DNA from: Paracamarosporium sp. OC-R06-R3 | Taxonomy: Eukaryota > Ascomycota > Dothideomycetes > Pleosporales > Didymosphaeriaceae | Length of the DNA stretch: 64,000 nucleotides | Assembly (NCBI GenBank): GCA_019828545.1 | Contig: JACVRA010000189.1 | Location: forward strand, 186,001 to 250,000 | Direction: 5' to 3' | Shown here: piece by piece, positions 23,615 to 34,564 of the stretch | Layout of the letters: every line of letters begins with the position of its first letter | Numbering within the stretch: the first letter of the stretch is position 1 | The notes under the pieces: model-generated | Database searches by the model: none | Told to the model about the DNA's origin: nothing | Seen by the model: only the letters and a program-made list of their open reading frames with translations | Position numbers and translations under genes: made by a program

Positions 23615-26600
23615 ATGCGGAACATTTGGTCTTTGTTGGCCGTTGCCGGCTCCGTAGCCGCTCAGCAGACGGGGGATACCTATGAGGTCAACGACTATCC
23701 CGTATCTACCCCACCACCATACGGTACTTCTCCGTCTGCTTCAAGCACGTCTTCCCCTGGCTATGAAGCATCCCCTCCTCCATCATCCAGTGTCTATGAA
23801 ACTCCTACGCCGGAGCCTTCACCGGAGCCTTCGTCTACCTCGGACTATCAAGTACCTTCCTACTCAGAAGTACCTTATCCTACAGGTGGTTATGAAACCG
23901 AAACCCCCTCTCCCTCGTCCAGTAGCTATGTAATACCTTCCTCTTCCCCTGGCTATGAGACGTGTGATGCTGTCACAATCACCACCACCACGACGAAGAC
24001 GCCGCGGCCAGTCTACATAACTACCACCACAACCAAAACCCCTCGACCTGTGACCAGTACCATCACAAGCACCAAGACGCCCAAGCCAATCACAGTGACG
24101 ACGACAACTACAAAGTCTGGACGTCCACAGACTATCACTTCAACGAAATGGAGCACAACTACCTTTTGGGATACTGTCACCTTCTGGAGAAACTCCACAA
24201 CGACCGCAACTGAGACCACTGTAAGCCATCTCGATCGTCGTTAGTTTTGCAAATCACGTGCTAGCTATCTTTTGACATTTCCTTTTGTACTTAATATCCC
24301 TACTAATAATTGATAGACCTGCACTGTTACTGAGCACGACACAACGACCGTTGATCATACTACGACGGTCGATCACACTACGACTGTTGATCATACTACT
24401 GAACGGACATCGTTTGTGGATCGCACTACCGAGCTTACGAAGGAAGTCACCGAAACAACCGTTCAAACTACCGTTGAAACAGATTGGAGCACCTTCTTGA
24501 CCACCGAATATAGCACCTTCCTGAGCACGTACATCACTACTGACTGGAGTTACATCACCACGACTACAACCTCGTATATCACTTCGTGGTACTCGACGAC
24601 AATATCCGAGACGATTACTTCGTGGGTGTCAACCATCATTGAAGTTCCTGTGACTGTCATTTCTACGCTGAGTGTCCCTTACCCGGTAACTTCGGTGTAT
24701 ACCACCACATCGCCTGTGGGTAGCCCAGCTTGATCGAGATATCAACACTTGCTTACTTTTACGTTTAGGTTACTATCGAAACCACTGTCCAAGGACCGAC
24801 CCAGACTGTCCCTGGACCTACCCAGACTGTTCCTGGGCCCACTTCGTTTGTAACTGATGTTGTTACGGAGATAATCACTACCACCAGCATCAGCACAATT
24901 CTGAGCACTATCACGCTTCCGCCAGAGACCTCGACAGTGACTGTTACCGCTTCAGGTACAACCGAGATCATCACTACCACGCTGTAAGTACAGCAATGCT
25001 ACGCAACGCTTGTAAGGCATGTTCTAATCCTTTTTAGGCCACCTGTAACTATGGTAACAACAATTTACTCGACAATCAGCGTTACCGAAACTCAGCTTGT
25101 GCCTACAACAGTTCCTACAACAGTGCCTTCTCTGATAACCACAACGGTGCCCATAACTATCGTTTCGACAGTGATCTCAACGAGTATTAGCACGTTCACT
25201 ACGACGTTCACGCTTCCGGCATCAACGATTACAACTACTATAACTGCTTCAGGCACAACCGAGACCATCACTACACAGCTGCCGCCTGTGACGACGACTT
25301 CGGTTGTTACCTCAACTGTCACTTTCACCTCCCTCGTGCCAACAACGGTGCCTTCTTTGATAACCACAACGGTGCCCTCTCTGATCACCACCATGGTGCC
25401 TTCTCTGATCACCACCACGGAGCCCATAACCATCATTTCAACGGCGATCTCAACGAGTATTAGCACGTTCACTACAACGTTCACGCTTCCAGGATCAACG
25501 ATTACAACTACTATAACTGCTTCGGGCACAACCGAGACCATCACTACGCAGCTGCCGCCTGTAACGACGACTTCGGTTGTTACCTCAACTGTCACTTTCA
25601 CCTCCCTCGTGCCAACAACCGTCCCTACAACTGTCGAACGTACCATTACGCCATCGCAGTCCTCTCCAGGCCTTGCCTCTTGCAGCAGCAGTTGCCGCAT
25701 TGATGTCACTGCTACTTTGGTATCCTATCCGGCCCAGGTTGTTGTCGAGACTTCGTCGTACGTTGTCACCACTTTGGATTACTATATCAGCGATGGCTCA
25801 ACAGTCGGTTCATCTTTGTACACAACGCCGCTGGCTCCAAGCTCCGCATTGACATGGGAATACAAAGACAATACTCTCACCTGGCCAACGGTATACGCCG
25901 CTTACGAGACATTCTCTCATTTCTCACTCATCCCTGTTGCTACAAGTTGCTTCACATCAACCTTAACATTAGATGGTGTGTCCACTACGGGTGTACCTGT
26001 TCTACTTGTACCAACAGAGAGCATTTCAAACTCTGCAGTTGTCCCGTCAACCGTAGTTGAATACCTAAACGCTCAACCTACCGTTGTGGAGCAGCTTGGC
26101 TCCACCATCGGTGCTGGTGCTTGCGATCCCATAGTTGGAGAGCCTACCGCGCCAAGTACAGCGGTTGGCACTGTGACCACCGTGGCATCCCTCCCATCAG
26201 TGGGAGCGACTGTCACAAGACGTGTTCCCGCTCTTTCGGCTATTACGAACACTATAACTGCATCACCACCTCCTCCCACGACTGTTGTCTCAACTGCATC
26301 ACCACCTCCTCAATCAACGTTCACCTCAGTGGAAACGCCGGTCGTAACTCAATCACCCACAGTCGTGACCTCGACTGCAGAGCCGTCAACGGTCATTGCA
26401 TCGCCTTCTAGCACATCGGGTAACCCCCCTAGCTCTTCTTCTGAATCCTCGAGCAGCGAAACGCCTGCTCCTTCCAGTTCTAGCAGCGAAGCCCCTGCTT
26501 CCTCCAGCACGTCTGAATCGAGCAGCGAGACGCCTGCTCCCTCCAGCACGTCGGAATCGAGCAGCGAGACGCCTGCGCCTTCCAGTACTCTTTCTTCCAG

Positions 26601-26943
26601 TGCGCTTCTCTCAAGCAGTGCTGCTGACTCTACCTCTGAAGTTTTATCTTCATCGGAGACACCGGAGACTTCCGAGTCATCGACAACAGTGTCGTCCTCT
26701 GAGATCATCCCATCGAGCACCGAAGAGAGCACCTCTGCTCCCCCCTCATACACACCTCCGGAATATACGACCAGTTTCTCGCGCACAACGACTACTCAAG
26801 CAAACTCCACGAGCTCGGCGGCACAGGCCAGCACCAGCGGTCCGATCTACTTCCCTGGCGCGGCTGCGAAGGGCCCTAGTGGATTGGGCGGCTTTGCAGC
26901 AGGATTGCTCGGTGCTGCGGGTGTAGGACTGGGATTGATATAA
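23615..26943 (+). CDS. Thr/Ser-rich GPI-type cell-wall protein (adhesin-like)
   Basis: Four exons: 23615-24220, 24317-24715, 24769-24983 and 25038-26943; 1041 residues. Introns are 96, 53 and 54 bp. A signal peptide (MRNIWSLLAVAGSVAA) precedes QQTGD. The body is almost entirely Thr/Ser/Pro with short repeats: KTPRP-type motifs, three TTVDHT copies, PGPTQTV copies, then two long near-identical blocks. A less repetitive Cys-bearing region follows (CSSSCRIDVTATLVSYPAQ). Then comes a Ser-rich stalk (SSSETPAPSS units), and a C terminus with small residues before a hydrophobic end (GFAAGLLGAAGVGLGLI), as in a GPI-attachment signal. Heavy O-mannosylation and covalent wall anchoring are expected. Role in adhesion or wall structure is inferred. 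Introns are small and phase-consistent, so the model is solid; repeat number may vary between strains. Confidence 0.85.
24344..24397 (+). repeat. 18-bp coding tandem repeat, 3 copies
   Basis: Three adjacent 18-bp units encode TTVDHT. They differ only at synonymous positions (GTT/GTC, CAT/CAC, ACC/ACG/ACT), so the peptide is conserved while the DNA drifts. They lie at the start of exon 2 of the wall-protein gene. Confidence 0.85.
25147..25622 (+). repeat. Two ~200-bp near-identical coding repeats, 273-bp period
   Basis: A block starting near 25150 is repeated from near 25423, offset by 273 bp (91 codons). Both copies encode TIxSTxISTSISTFTTTF, a TLP(A/G)STI linker, then SGTTETITTQLPPVTTTS. 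Between them sit three copies of a VPSLITT unit. The offset is a multiple of three, so frame is kept. Such blocks expand and contract by unequal exchange, a usual source of wall-protein length variation. Confidence 0.85.
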
Positions 26944-28188
26944 TGAAGTCAAGAGAAGATGATTGTTTAATTTTAATGTTTGATGGTATTAATGCGAAAA
27001 TGTACGCCTAATGCTGGAATTAATGATATCCCATGATTGCTACTATTACTGCTATTCAACCCTATCTATGCGTGATGTACATAAGAACACTCTCAACCGC
27101 AGCGCATATCGCGCGCTACTATGATCCACAACAAGACAGGGACGTGACATGCTGCGCTCCACGTGCGAACCAGCCCTCCCATTCTTCCATCCCCTGCACC
27201 TCCACCCCATCCCACCAATCGCCTCTCCTCTCGCAAACCAAAAACCAGCAGAGACCCGCTTCCCAAACAAGCTAATCCCTCCGACAAGGAACCACCCTTA
27301 TCCCTGTACATTCTACACATTGCGGCCCGTCCTCCCTCGATACACACGCGTATCCTTCGTCCTTCGTCCAGCTCGTCACATCAGTAAGCAGGAACGCCGA
27401 AACAAAGTTCGGCCGCGACGCTTGTCGTCCAAGCAAGCTCCTGCACGAACTATTGAAATGGCGCCGCGGCGGGACGAAGGCGAGGAACGGTCGGGTCGGT
27501 CGGGGGTGGCTGGGTTGGGTCGCGCGATAGGCCGCGATGGCGATGGGCTGCGCGATCGGTCGCTCGTCGTGCGGTGGGCGAGCGGGGTCGGGAACGCCGC
27601 TTTTGGTCACGGCAAGCGACGTGGCGGCTTGGGTGCATGGCGGGCCTGATGAGGGACCTGCTCGTGTCGGGTGGGGAATGCGAGGTACGGTCGGTGAGAG
27701 GAGGGGAGGGATGACGACGTGGCGTGGTCTGGGTGTTCTGCGTACGCTTGATGGGTTGATGTTCAGGCACGGGTGAGGGTCTGGATGATTGCTGGCGCGG
27801 AGGGAGGATGCCTTTTGTTTTGGGCTCTGGGCGGGTTTGGCGTGGTGTGGTGGGCATCAGGTTTGGCTCAGCCTTGTTTGCCGTTGGGGTATTGTGTGAA
27901 TTCCATGGTTTTTGCTCAGTCCGCTTGAGCTCTGTCGTGGACTCTTGACGAGCAAAGTCTTTCGCTCACCTTGGTTGACACATCGAGGCTGTGGCGGGCT
28001 CACACGAGCCTTCAACTATTGTCGTTCATTTTGGCTTGGTTCCAAGGCCAAAGGACCTATGGTTTGTTGACTAAGACTCAGGCTCTTCAGTTCTATTGCG
28101 TTCATACCTGAGGGTTGCGATTTTGCACAGAGATTGCGACAGATCAAACTAACTATCTAGCATGGCAATACTGTCTGAATCTTACTAT
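26944..28188. other. Spacer after wall-protein gene
   Basis: About 1.25 kb where two genes converge. GC-rich open frames on both strands (27149-27857) are Arg/Pro-rich and overlap each other, with no motifs or splice structure. I support no gene here. Confidence 0.45.
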
Positions 28189-29521
28189 TCAGCACCTGCA
28201 ATCTATACCCAACCCAATTTCCCCCTCATCGATATATCTAGCACAGCTAATCACGCCGCGAATCTTCCGTACGATGTACCACCTGCTTTCCGTCCACGTG
28301 CGCTCGATGCCTAGTTCTTCTTTCCATTCCTGTTCTTGTTTCCATAGTCTAGCTCTCGAGCGGATATTGCGCTTAATTCCCTTAAACCAGTGGTCATTGG
28401 ATATATGGGAAGGTGATGAACGTCTCTTGAAATCTTCTGGGAGGCCACTGTTGCGAGAAAGGGTGAGCTCGGAGGAACAAGGGGGACGTGGATGAGCCCA
28501 TCCGACTACTGCTTTAGAGGGATCGAACTGTGATTTCCTAAAGTGTTCAAGTGGACTTTCAAGCAATTGCGTCTTTAAAGGTACGCTAGAGCAATAACGG
28601 GACCGCGAATTGGATCGCGATCTGGATTGAGATGTTAAGCGCGAGCGCATTCTAAAAGCCTGGGCGATGCTGTATGCTGGCGCGTATATCGCAGCTGAAT
28701 GAAGTCTGCTCTGTACTGCTCTTTGCCTGCATTTTCCGTCCTCGCTGTACCCTTGGCACTCGAGCAATTTCCAGGACGCTGAGGTCTTATATGCCGTGTA
28801 GATCTCTGTCCTGAACAAGAACGCGAGCATCCACGTCTGCTGGAATGTCGCCCACAGGATGGTTCATCCGTGTCAGTTCCGTATTCGACGTCTTCATCTT
28901 CATGATCCGACCGCTGGTCTTTTGCTTTACGTGAGCGTGAGCGCGAGCGCGAAGGACTGGGTTCGAAGAGTCGTTGAGTCGATTGTGATCGGTGGAACCT
29001 ATTATCGCCTTGGTCGCACCAGTACGTGGGAGCTGACCTTTTCTCTTCTGCACTGAAAGCGTGTGGATGCATCTTTGGTCGCGAGGGAAGCGAATTGATG
29101 AAGGGAGAGTAAGAAGTTCCCCTCAATCGAGACTGATACTGGCCTAGCTCACTGTCTTCGTGTCGGCTATCGCTTGCAGCTCTTGCTTTGCCCATGGATT
29201 ATCAGCTGAGGAAGTACGACTGCTGAATGTCGCTGCCAGAAGGCTCGTTGTTATCGAACTATATACACCAATAAGCCTCATTCGATCAGTTATTTTACGT
29301 GCCTACTTACTCATCCCCATTCGAAGTGATGAGATCTTTGAGAAGGTCGACCCGCTAATGTTGACCGAATTTTTTAAATAGTTTACCGAAGCCGCACTGC
29401 TATTGTTCATTTCATCGTAGTAGTGGCTTCGTGAACCTTCCATATGACGACCAGTAATACTTGTGGAGTCATTAATTTGCGTACCATATCCATCACAGTC
29501 ATTCGATGACCACGTTGGCAT
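28189..29521 (-). CDS. RS-rich hypothetical protein (gene model uncertain)
   Basis: The best-supported part is two exons, 29195-28751 and 28694-28189, joined over a 56-bp intron (GTACAG..TTCAG), giving 316 residues from the Met at 29195. It carries an Arg/Ser stretch (EPSPSRSRSRSRKAKDQRS), an acidic patch (DHEDEDVEYGTDTDE), another RS run after the splice (SQSRSRSNSRSR), and a charged helical end (WFKGIKRNIRSRARLWKQEQ). An upstream open frame (29521-29311) starting MPTWSSND ends in a strong GTAAGT donor; joining it at 29185 also keeps frame and would give 383 residues. I cannot choose between the models. RS-rich segments are common in RNA-processing proteins, but no RRM or other domain is visible, so no function is assigned. 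Confidence 0.5.
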
Positions 29522-30613
29522 GGTAGCCAGTGAGGAATGACGTCGAGTACCTACAATGCGAAATTATTCGAAGAAGCATAGTCTAGCTGATGTAGACCAA
29601 GATTTTCGACAGTGCATCCTAGCTGTGATAATGCTGGTAGGTCTATATGCCTCACGGTGTCATTAAAAGACCTCTCCAAAAACGAACACTCCACATGCTA
29701 AGCCTTGCCTTTTGTTGTGCCTCTGCGACTGGACTGCCACCTTAGGGGGCCTTCCATAGCGATGGCAGCAGCTCAGCCTCGTTCGAGGATGTCGAGTGAT
29801 CATTTTGGTCACGAAGAAATCGTTAATCGGGCCGGACCGTGGTAATATTATTCTTATTAGATAGAGTTTAGCTCGGTCCTCTGAAACGGTTACCCTGCTC
29901 TATAACAATGCCCGTGATGCTAAGGCTGATCTTGTGATTCCAGGCGTACAGACTCATATAGACCATTTCCAGTAGGCAGACGAATATCTCAACAGCGTTA
30001 CCACCAAGAGGGCAATGACGTTATCATGTGTTTAGGCATAGCATTTGATCCAAGCACCAATAATTCGTTTACTAATACTTCCTAGACTAGTCTTCACGCT
30101 AGTTATTATTCTTTTGTTAGTGTTCAGCTTACTTGTCAGCTGATATTAGCCAAACACTACGATGCGACTGCACAAAGCACTGTCCCCTGAAGGTGCTGGA
30201 TTGGATGTCGGAGGTAACGGGACCGACCGGAACAACGCAAGATAACTGGGTATGGGGGGAAGACTCGGAACTGTCCGGACCGGTCAACAGATTTAGCCGA
30301 ACATTCTTCAGTGGGCTGTAAGTGCATTTGTGCACACGAATTAGGCACACTTGCAGCCACACCAACTCCCATCATGTCATGTTGAGATTTCCTGCGAAGG
30401 CTGCCTTTGTTTTGTCGACTGGTTGAATGTGTCTGTCGCTCTGGGTCCGACTCAAGCTCATTCTGCGCGAAGCAGATTATGATGCGCGTCCAACGATGCA
30501 CAGTATATATGAGATAAGTCATTAAGATGATCGAGAGCGTTTGAAAGGACTTTGGTCTCGCTCGTCCCGTTTTCAAATTCTTGTGGCAACGATCGTTTTA
30601 TCTTGTGGGCTCG
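29522..30613. other. AT-richer spacer
   Basis: About 1.1 kb with scattered stops in all frames. It contains a short inverted GGACCG/CGGTCC pair near 29834-29879, and a CAGTGGGCTGTAA string near 30310 resembling CACTGGGCTGTAG near 34166. These could be relics of a transposon, but no coding trace or clear terminal repeat is visible. Confidence 0.35.
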
Positions 30614-30895
30614 ATGGCAACCGGAAATACACTTGGTGGCCTTTCTTTAAGTAAAGATGTCGTCGAAACAAGCCTGCAACTCTTTCGTTATATTGACATA
30701 GCCAAAATTTCCGACATTGACATCAGTCTCTCCAGCGTTCAGTTGAAGGTTTTGGAGCCGCGCTACTCTCGCTGCGCTGAAATCTTCCTCACCTACGGAT
30801 CCCGCCCCGAAATCGATGCCCTTGTTCAAAAATCATCTCAGGCTCTCCAAAATGTCCTCATCAAGGCCAAGAGAGATGTTCGTAGCCTCGATTAA
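30614..30895 (+). CDS. Small ORF, possible HeLo-like N-terminal fragment
   Basis: An open frame of 93 codons from ATG 30614 to TAA. It reads as an amphipathic helical segment (KDVVETSLQLFRYIDIAK, then SSVQLKVLEPRYSRCAEIFL). The spacing of Leu/Tyr/Arg loosely recalls the start of HeLo/HET-s-type N-terminal domains, in which a FxYI..D..LxLD.A..RLSRW pattern occurs. The match is weak and lacks the classic Trp. It lies 336 bp upstream of the broken HET-domain gene on the same strand, in the same low-GC block. It may be a remnant of a longer gene or a chance frame. Confidence 0.3.
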   Translation: MATGNTLGGLSLSKDVVETSLQLFRYIDIAKISDIDISLSSVQLKVLEPRYSRCAEIFLTYGSRPEIDALVQKSSQALQNVLIKAKRDVRSLD

Positions 30896-31231
30896 GGATA
30901 GCCTAATAATGGAATCATTTTGGGAGGCAGCGCTAGCCTTGGCCCTTAAGTAGCGTTATAGTTTTTGGTAAAACAACAAACTTCTAATATTCTATTGGAC
31001 AATTTCTTCCGCTTAATTAAATTATCACCGAGACGTTACGCATTCGATTGCAAACAACTTTATTTGATTGGTGGGGTGTATATTTGTGTACTAAATTCTT
31101 GTGCTGCTGCCTGCACTCAGCCTTGTCTGAACACCTGTTTCTCGCAATTATGTTCATGTCTTTGCATTCCCACACAACTTTCTATTTCCTTTCATTAACC
31201 AAATATTAACTAAACTCTTGAACTGCAAGCC
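30896..31231. other. Short AT-rich spacer before HET pseudogene
   Basis: The 336 bp are AT-rich and contain a Cys-rich short frame (30965-31198) of no recognised family. No supported feature. Confidence 0.4.
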
Positions 31232-33263
31232 ATGGGAGGCCGATACAAATACCAGAAACTGGTCCGTTCGAGGCGCGAGATAAGACTCCTCGAGCTACTT
31301 CCGAGAAGCCACCACCTGGGCAAGTTTCGACCCGCATGTCGGATGTCCCACGTCAGCCTTGATGATAACTCGGTATTCTTGGCTTTGTCGTATGTTTGGG
31401 GAGACGCGAAGGATATAAGAATCATTTTCGTAGATAAATGTCCTTTTCGGGTTACACGCAACTTATTTGAAGCAATGACGGAGCTTATAGGAACAGAATG
31501 TATTACTATGTGGGCTGATGCGATATATATTAACCAAAAAGATAATGAAGAGAAGGGATGGCAGGTAGACCTCATGGGTAACATATATCAACGAGCTTCA
31601 AATACCCTTGCTTGGCTGGGAACAGCAGCCAACAACAGCGATGAAGTGATCGACTATTTCGAAATATTGGGGGCCAAGGCCGAAGCTTTTGGTCTACATC
31701 TGGGTGCCCAGGCGTGTGTGCCAATCTGGAAAACTATGATCTCGACGCCTTCGTACATGGAGGATCCCCAAACAGTCATCGTTGCGTTTCCTCTTTGATG
31801 GCAAGGTCCGTTCGGTGTCTAGGTATGACCTAGAACATCTTTTACATTCTATCAGTGGTTTCAGGTCACAATATCAGTTGCTTCCCTTATCTGGTATGAA
31901 ACACTTTTTCCGACGAGCATGGTGGAGACGTATTTGGGTTTTGCAGGAGATCGCCCTTCCGGATCGAGCTGTTTTTGCTTGTGGAACAAAACGAATTACC
32001 CGCTGTAGGTTTCGAGCCGATTTTAATGCATACCATGCTCTAAGTTTCACACTATTGCCAATGAAACAACAACAGCAACCTTTGACGCCCTATAAAGAAC
32101 AATTCTTTGGAATAGCAGCACACGGAGCCTACCTTATGCTTGGGATGTCACTAGTTTTTCGAACATCTAGATTTCCGTTAGTGGCATTGCTTCGCGCAAC
32201 CTGTGTTGGGGGCATACATCTTCTTGGACAAAATGGCACCTAGCATCTGGAGGCTACAGATCCACGAGATAAAATATTTGCTCTTCTAAACCTAGCTGAG
32301 GACCGGGAAGAGCCAAGGACCTTGGGTGTCTTTCCGGACTACAATAAATCCAAAGAAGAGGTATATGCAACAACAATGGCAGCTCTGCTGCGACAAGGTC
32401 ACACCTCGATGTTAGCTTACTGTCGCACATCTGCAGCAGCAAGGATTCTACCTTTATAGGCTATCGATTGGTCTGTACCTATGCAAGAATCTCTACAAGA
32501 CGTGGAAATGGATCACCTTACTCTCTACCCTAAGTTCAACGCATGCGGACCAAGATCGCGAAACAAGATCCTCGTCTTGGCGGAAAGTCAACCAACGAAA
32601 AGGATTTCTCTTACTGCCAATGTTTATGAGAAGGTTCTCCAAGTCGGAGCTGTCCCCAGGATACCCCATACAGGAACACTTATAGACCCGGTTCATTGGC
32701 TATATGAAATCCTACGACGCACCTACGGCGCTAAGAACACATACACAAATTACGAGGATCGTTTGCGAGCCGTAGTCAGGACCTCGCACGCAGCGATCGG
32801 ATATAGAGAAACTGTATTTTTAGAAAAAGTTGACCGGTTCTATGATGCTTTGCCGACCCTTGAGAGTGGAATCCGCAGTGTTCGAATAGAGAACATGAAA
32901 CGACATCTTCAAAAATTCTTTGCGAGTGAAGAGGGGTAACACTTGCTAAGAAGTGGTTGCGGACATCCATCCAAGCTCATGCGCGACCTCATGAGGGCTA
33001 GTCCATGGAGATCGCCATTTGTCACTGAAAGGGGGCATCTAGGTCTGAGTTCTTGGGATGTCCAGCAAGGCGACATTGTTGCCGTGGTTGCCGGGTTACA
33101 GGTTCCGCTAATACTTCGATGACAGAAAAATGCAGAGTATATAATCGTCACTGAAGCGTATGTGGACGGAATCATGGAGGGCGCGGCGGCAGAGGACGGT
33201 GAATGGGGTATATTGAACTTGCATGACTGTATTATTATGCCATTCTCAAAAACATATCGATAA
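31232..33263 (+). pseudogene. HET-domain (heterokaryon incompatibility) gene, inactivated
   Basis: The HET domain is plain: LALSYVWGDAKDI, then MWADAIYINQKDNEEKGWQV, MGNIYQRASNTLAWLG, RRAWWRRIWVLQEIA, TDPRDKIFALLNLAEDRE, and a C-terminal PFVTERGHLGL with EAYVDGIMEG. HET proteins trigger cell death when incompatible hyphae fuse. Reading is broken. A frame change occurs between about 31740 and 31798 (31232-31798 is one frame, the rest another). In-frame stops follow at 32241, 32457, 32937 and 33120, before the natural end at 33261. Two stops lie where TTA TAG replaces an expected Ser-Trp before AIDW and where TGA replaces an Arg codon (CTT CGA TGA CAG). The INQ motif reads IYINQ where families have ICINQ. 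These are all C-to-T/G-to-A type changes, as RIP would leave. Introns cannot explain all the stops. Confidence 0.85.
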
Positions 33264-34564
33264 ATTTCAAAAATTACGCTGTTGTTTTGGAATAGTATTG
33301 TTTTACGCTATCATAGTTTCTTTCAGGCTCGCAATGAGCTCTGCCGATTCGTTTGGTCCCCGTGCTGATGCTGCCACACAGAAACACCATCTGACGAGAA
33401 CAGCATATACCTACTGGAAAGTGACACCATTTGACTAAATAACAAGTATTGTTTCGCGCGAGTTGATTTATGGCTCTCCGGTTGCTGCACTGTGTTAGAA
33501 CTCCTAATCTGCACTCCTCTTCCCGCTCACATATATGAATCTGGCAATCGTAGAATTCATACTGTCTTGTCGTCAAACTCTAGGACGTCTAACTCATGTG
33601 GTACTGGCAGGTATGACTATGTGTATAAGATGTGCCCTTGTCAATGAATGCATTGGCGCTAAGGTGAACCTTTGGGCAGTAAATGTACACGGAACTTTTC
33701 TACCAAGCAAATCATTACCTCATAATACCGAAAATATTTGATCAGCATAAATTAAAGGCCAATAATGAAGCAGCAAAGAGCCCAAAAGTGAACTACCCTG
33801 GCGATGGACATGTAGCGGTTAGCGCTTGACTCATTGGTGGATTGCAAAATTCCACGGTATTATCATAAAGAAGCAAGGTACCGTATATTTGAGCTACACC
33901 TTTCAAGCCGAACACTAGCGTTGTGTTTGCTATCGATTCTTAGACCGGCTTTGGCATTCTGTGTTGTTTTTCTATTTGCTTAGCCTACGTTGGGCGACCG
34001 GTATGGGCTAACCTCGACAGCTCGATGGCGCGAATGATTTTCACTTGTTTATCTAGGGATGTGAAGCAAGTTTTTGGCCAGAAAAGATCATGACATGTTT
34101 AATACTGGATACGTAGTAGAGCCGGGAGGTGTCTCGGCCAGCCAGTTGGATTAGCCAGTTATTCCTCACTGGGCTGTAGGTTGCCTTGCAGGCACTGGCA
34201 CACTAATCAGGTACATATAGTCACCACTCATAACTTTGTGTGCCTTGCGAAGAATGGCTTTCTTCTTCTGATGCTTCGGAATTGCGCAGCACCTCCAAAA
34301 GCAGTTTAGCGCTAATAGAGCCACTGTGTCACAGGCAGAGGTCCGGGCGTTGTAATGAACAACCCCGCTAGAACACTGCGGCCCTACCAGGCTCCGTCTC
34401 ATCTACAGGTACGACTAGACAAGCAACCTCAATAAGTCAGAGTCGAGCTTTAGTACAAGAACTCATTCGGATAGCCTAAACGATTTTAGTACATCATCTT
34501 TCCACTATCTACACCTGTTAACAACCCGTAACACACAACTCCTTGAACCCAATCCACATCCACC
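33264..34564. other. Low-GC spacer, possible decayed sequence
   Basis: About 1.3 kb with stops in all frames and no recognised gene. A tRNA-like string near 33810 (GTAGCGGTTAGCGC) lacks a convincing cloverleaf. A CACTGGGCTGTAG string near 34166 resembles one near 30310, hinting at an old repeat. The promoter of the F-box-like gene should be at the right end. Confidence 0.35.

Noticed and set aside
25092..25709. Antisense 205-codon Val-rich frame inside the wall-protein gene
   Set aside because: It mirrors the ACN/ACT threonine repeats of the sense strand; the sense gene has signal peptide, introns and GPI end.
27149..27857. Overlapping 166- and 135-codon frames on opposite strands
   Set aside because: Arg/Pro-rich low-complexity, mutually exclusive and without family features.
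29830..29885. GGACCG/CGGTCC inverted pair, possible transposon end
   Set aside because: Arms are only six bases, there is no target duplication or transposase trace, and it can arise by chance.
33800..33870. tRNA-like A-box string (GTAGCGGTTAGCGC)
   Set aside because: No matching acceptor stem, anticodon arm or intact GGTTCRA T-loop could be found nearby.
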